NCBI GenBank assembly: GCA_019009955.1
Contig: CM032231.1
Location: 86,855,001-86,919,000, forward strand
Origin: Riptortus pedestris
Taxonomy: Eukaryota > Arthropoda > Insecta > Hemiptera > Alydidae
Length of the DNA: 64,000 nucleotides
Direction of reading: 5' to 3'
Each line of letters begins with the position of its first letter. Position 1 is the stretch's first letter. Below are positions 61,890 to 64,000 of this stretch, one piece after another. Made by a program: the position numbers and the translations under genes. The notes below the pieces were generated by a model. It searched no databases. It was not told the DNA's origin and saw only the letters and a program-made list of their open reading frames with translations.

Positions 61890-62365
61890 TTTTAAAAACT
61901 GAAAATATCTACGTTATTATGCCCCGTGTTAAAAAATGTTTAATCAATTTTTTTGGAAATGTAATGTGCTACAACTGTTGTTATATACATGTTTTCTCTA
62001 ACTCGTATATTAACTGAGATGTTATGAGAATAGTTAAACATTAATTGGTAGATAAAGTCATTAGCAAAACATATTGCAGTATAATTGAAATCTGCTTGGT
62101 GAAACGCAGCACCTGGGTTGGGTTGACTGATGTTTTTAGCAGATTTCTCTTAAGGAAATCAGCTATTGAGACTGTTAACAAACTCGATATTTAGTGTTTA
62201 ATGTAAAAAGAAAGATCAAGTTCATTAACGTCTGAAATCGGACTGAGGGGGTGGGGGGTTTAGAGGGGAATTATGAAATTTCAAAATATCTCCGTTACTA
62301 TAAATCGGATTGAAAAAGTGGATAGAATAAATCTTATTGGAAATTAAATGTACTATAAATATTTT
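61890..62365 (+). mobile_element. HINE-like remnant followed by a second copy's left half
   Basis: 61890-62125 is a degraded 3' part (ends GAAATCTGCTTGGTGAAACG). 62136-62365 starts TTTTTAGCAGATTTCTCTTA and is interrupted by the recombinase element; its TA core is lost. Confidence 0.5.
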
Positions 62366-63868
62366 ACATCACTCTGATCTGAAAGTAGTTACTTTCGCTA
62401 CCGTATGTAAGTACGGAAAGTGGGTCTTTTTATAATAACTTGAAACAGCTGTTCTCTTTCCCGGTCTAGGGAGGGAATAATTTTTCCCTCCCTTTAAGCG
62501 AAAGTGACTTACTTACATACTATCAGTTGAAGTTACAGTTTCCAACTCTAGGTTACGCTAGCGTTTCTATTCGAAAAACGATTTATATTTTAGTTATTTT
62601 AAAGCACTAAAGATATTATTGGTCGATTACTTATCATTAGAAAATATAATTACACTAATTTAACTTAGTTTTATTATAAAATTCGTTTATGTCATTTAAA
62701 AGAGTTCTGTATAAATCCAAATTTGTGACATTGTTGTTATCAACTAATCGATTGTCGCAGCTACATCTCATGTTTACAAACCACTTATTTTATTTATACA
62801 AAATGGCTGGGAGCATACCAGAAAATTTAATGAAGGAAGCCACTAAAATTACGCAAGAACTATTACCAGACAAATCAAGAAATAGATACGAAGAAATTTA
62901 TAAAAATTTTCTTAATTGGTGTACCAGTGAAGGGGTTTTTGTACAACAGACGACGATGAAGTGATGCTAGTTTACTTATCGAATATTTCAAAAACATTAA
63001 AACCATCTATGCTATGGAGTCGGTTTTCAATGATAAAAACATGTTTGAAGACAAAAGAAAATATAGATTGTTGTAAGTTTTCTAAATCTATAGCATTTCT
63101 TAAGCGTCAGAACGTTGGATTTCAACCAAAGAAATCAAAAGTTTTCAGTACTGAAGAAGTACGAATATTTATAGACACGGCTCCTGACTCTGAGTGGTTA
63201 TTAACTAAAGTGATTTTAGTTGTATGCATTTATGGAGCATGAAGGAACTCAATAAAAAAACGTTAACTGACGGTATTGTCATTACAAACAATAAGAATTG
63301 TACCATTAATATTAATCTGACTCTCTAAACATTTTTCTTATGTATACGTATTTATTTCTATGTTTTATTAACATATATAATTTATGTGTTTTATTAATAT
63401 ATGATTTTTTTTTGGTATCATTTAATATGAGAGTGACTCTATATCTACTAAATTTTCGTTGATTGATTGGAATAATATATGATTTTCTTAATTTTGTTTT
63501 AAAAAAAATTGATAGCTTTATTTATTTATGATTATTGTTGTAAATGTTTGAATTTGTTATAAATTTATTTCAAATAATTAATAAAGAATTATGTTTGTAA
63601 GAGTTATTAAAGTTATGTTACTTGTATCAGGTTACTGCTCTAAATCAGCTGTTCAGAAATAATCGATACTACAGAATGCAAAACAAATCATTTAATATGA
63701 TAATACTTAATAATTACGAGTTTAAATTATATTTTGCATTTTTTGCCTCGTGATGTAAAGTATCGTTCATAACTCTGGCGGAAAGTGAGTTTCCAATGTT
63801 CGATCTAACTTCCAGCCTCGGCCGTAAAACACAATCTCGCATAGGAAACAGTCACTTTTCGGCCTTGT
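62366..63868 (+). mobile_element. Crypton-like tyrosine-recombinase element inserted in a HINE-like copy
   Basis: This block interrupts an otherwise continuous copy of the local (TA)n-cored repeat (left half 62136-62365, right half from 63869). A 6-bp AAATAT lies at both edges and may be a target duplication, though it is short and AT-rich. Both ends carry large inverted repeats built on a GAAAGTGA core: GTATGTAAGTACGGAAAG near 62404 pairs with a copy near 62500-62525; GGCGGAAAGTGAGTTTCC at 63778 pairs with a copy at 63845-63865. Between them lies a broken recombinase gene. The boundaries are approximate. Confidence 0.6.
62803..63328 (+). pseudogene. Tyrosine recombinase (insect Crypton-like), truncated
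   Basis: Starts MAGSIPENLMKEATKITQEL and contains KSRNRYEEIYKNFLNW, a frameshift near 62953, then DDEVMLVYLSNISK, LWSRFSMIKTCLK, IAFLKRQNVGFQPKKSKVFS, WLLTKVILVVCIYGA. This is the N-terminal core-binding domain of the insect family with KSKVF and G-A-C-R-R-x-E-L. At the first catalytic Arg box the frame is broken: stop at 63241, frameshift, then KELNKKTLTDGIVI. The remaining catalytic residues (HxxR, Tyr) are absent. Crypton assignment is from remembered resemblance. Confidence 0.65.
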
Positions 63869-64000
63869 AATGAAATATACTATTTATATACATTTATCCT
63901 CTATCTTGAATATTAACAGGGATATTTGCATTTTTCAGCATTCAGTAAACCCCACTTCTACTGGTTTTACATAAACAATACTCAGTTATATAATAAACCA
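63869..64000 (+). mobile_element. HINE-like copy, right half
   Basis: Resumes with CCTCTATCTTGAATATTAAC and CATTCAGTAAACCCCACTTC, colinear with the full copy at 2345-2460, and runs off the edge. Confidence 0.6.

Overview
This window looks like nuclear DNA of an insect. It is AT-rich, has large introns with GT-AG junctions, and is crowded with transposable elements. Three protein-coding genes can be followed exon by exon. They are an organic cation transporter of the SLC22 family (+ strand, last ten coding exons, 16196-38015), a small heat-shock protein of the alpha-crystallin / l(2)efl type (- strand, two coding exons, 43655-42666), and the mitotic kinase MELK (+ strand, first eight coding exons, 46612-61629, running off the right edge). 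The Orct-type transporter and the l(2)efl-type chaperone point to an insect; I cannot name the species. Hemiptera is a guess.

Layout. 1-16195: no exon recognised. It is probably an upstream intron or flank of the transporter gene and is built of repeats: copies of one abundant (TA)n-cored element resembling nonautonomous Helentrons (HINE/DINE-1 type), a Helitron cluster with about 297-bp internal tandem units (6190-9525), a non-LTR RNase H remnant (1105-1520) and a 766-bp palindrome (10883-11648). 16196-38015: transporter exons separated by introns with SINEs and more HINE-like copies. 38016-42440: transporter 3' flank. 42440-45581: sHSP gene, whose 5' intron holds a complete short hAT element with 8-bp target duplication and whose promoter carries heat-shock elements and a TATA box. 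45582-46611: shared divergent upstream region. 46612-64000: MELK. Its introns hold non-LTR, mariner, Helitron, PIF/Harbinger and Crypton-like tyrosine recombinase remnants, several of them nested.

The three genes do not form a pathway. The sHSP and MELK genes are head to head about 1.1 kb apart; any shared control is only a possibility.

The most interesting unexplained signal is a short motif, CTGANGA - one base - hairpin stem - GAAA, found at seven separate places. The stem sequences differ between copies but stay base-paired. It resembles a hammerhead-ribozyme core. Two copies sit in large palindromes, and one sits in an insertion flanked by an 11-bp direct repeat. All calls come from reading the sequence; no database or folding program was used.
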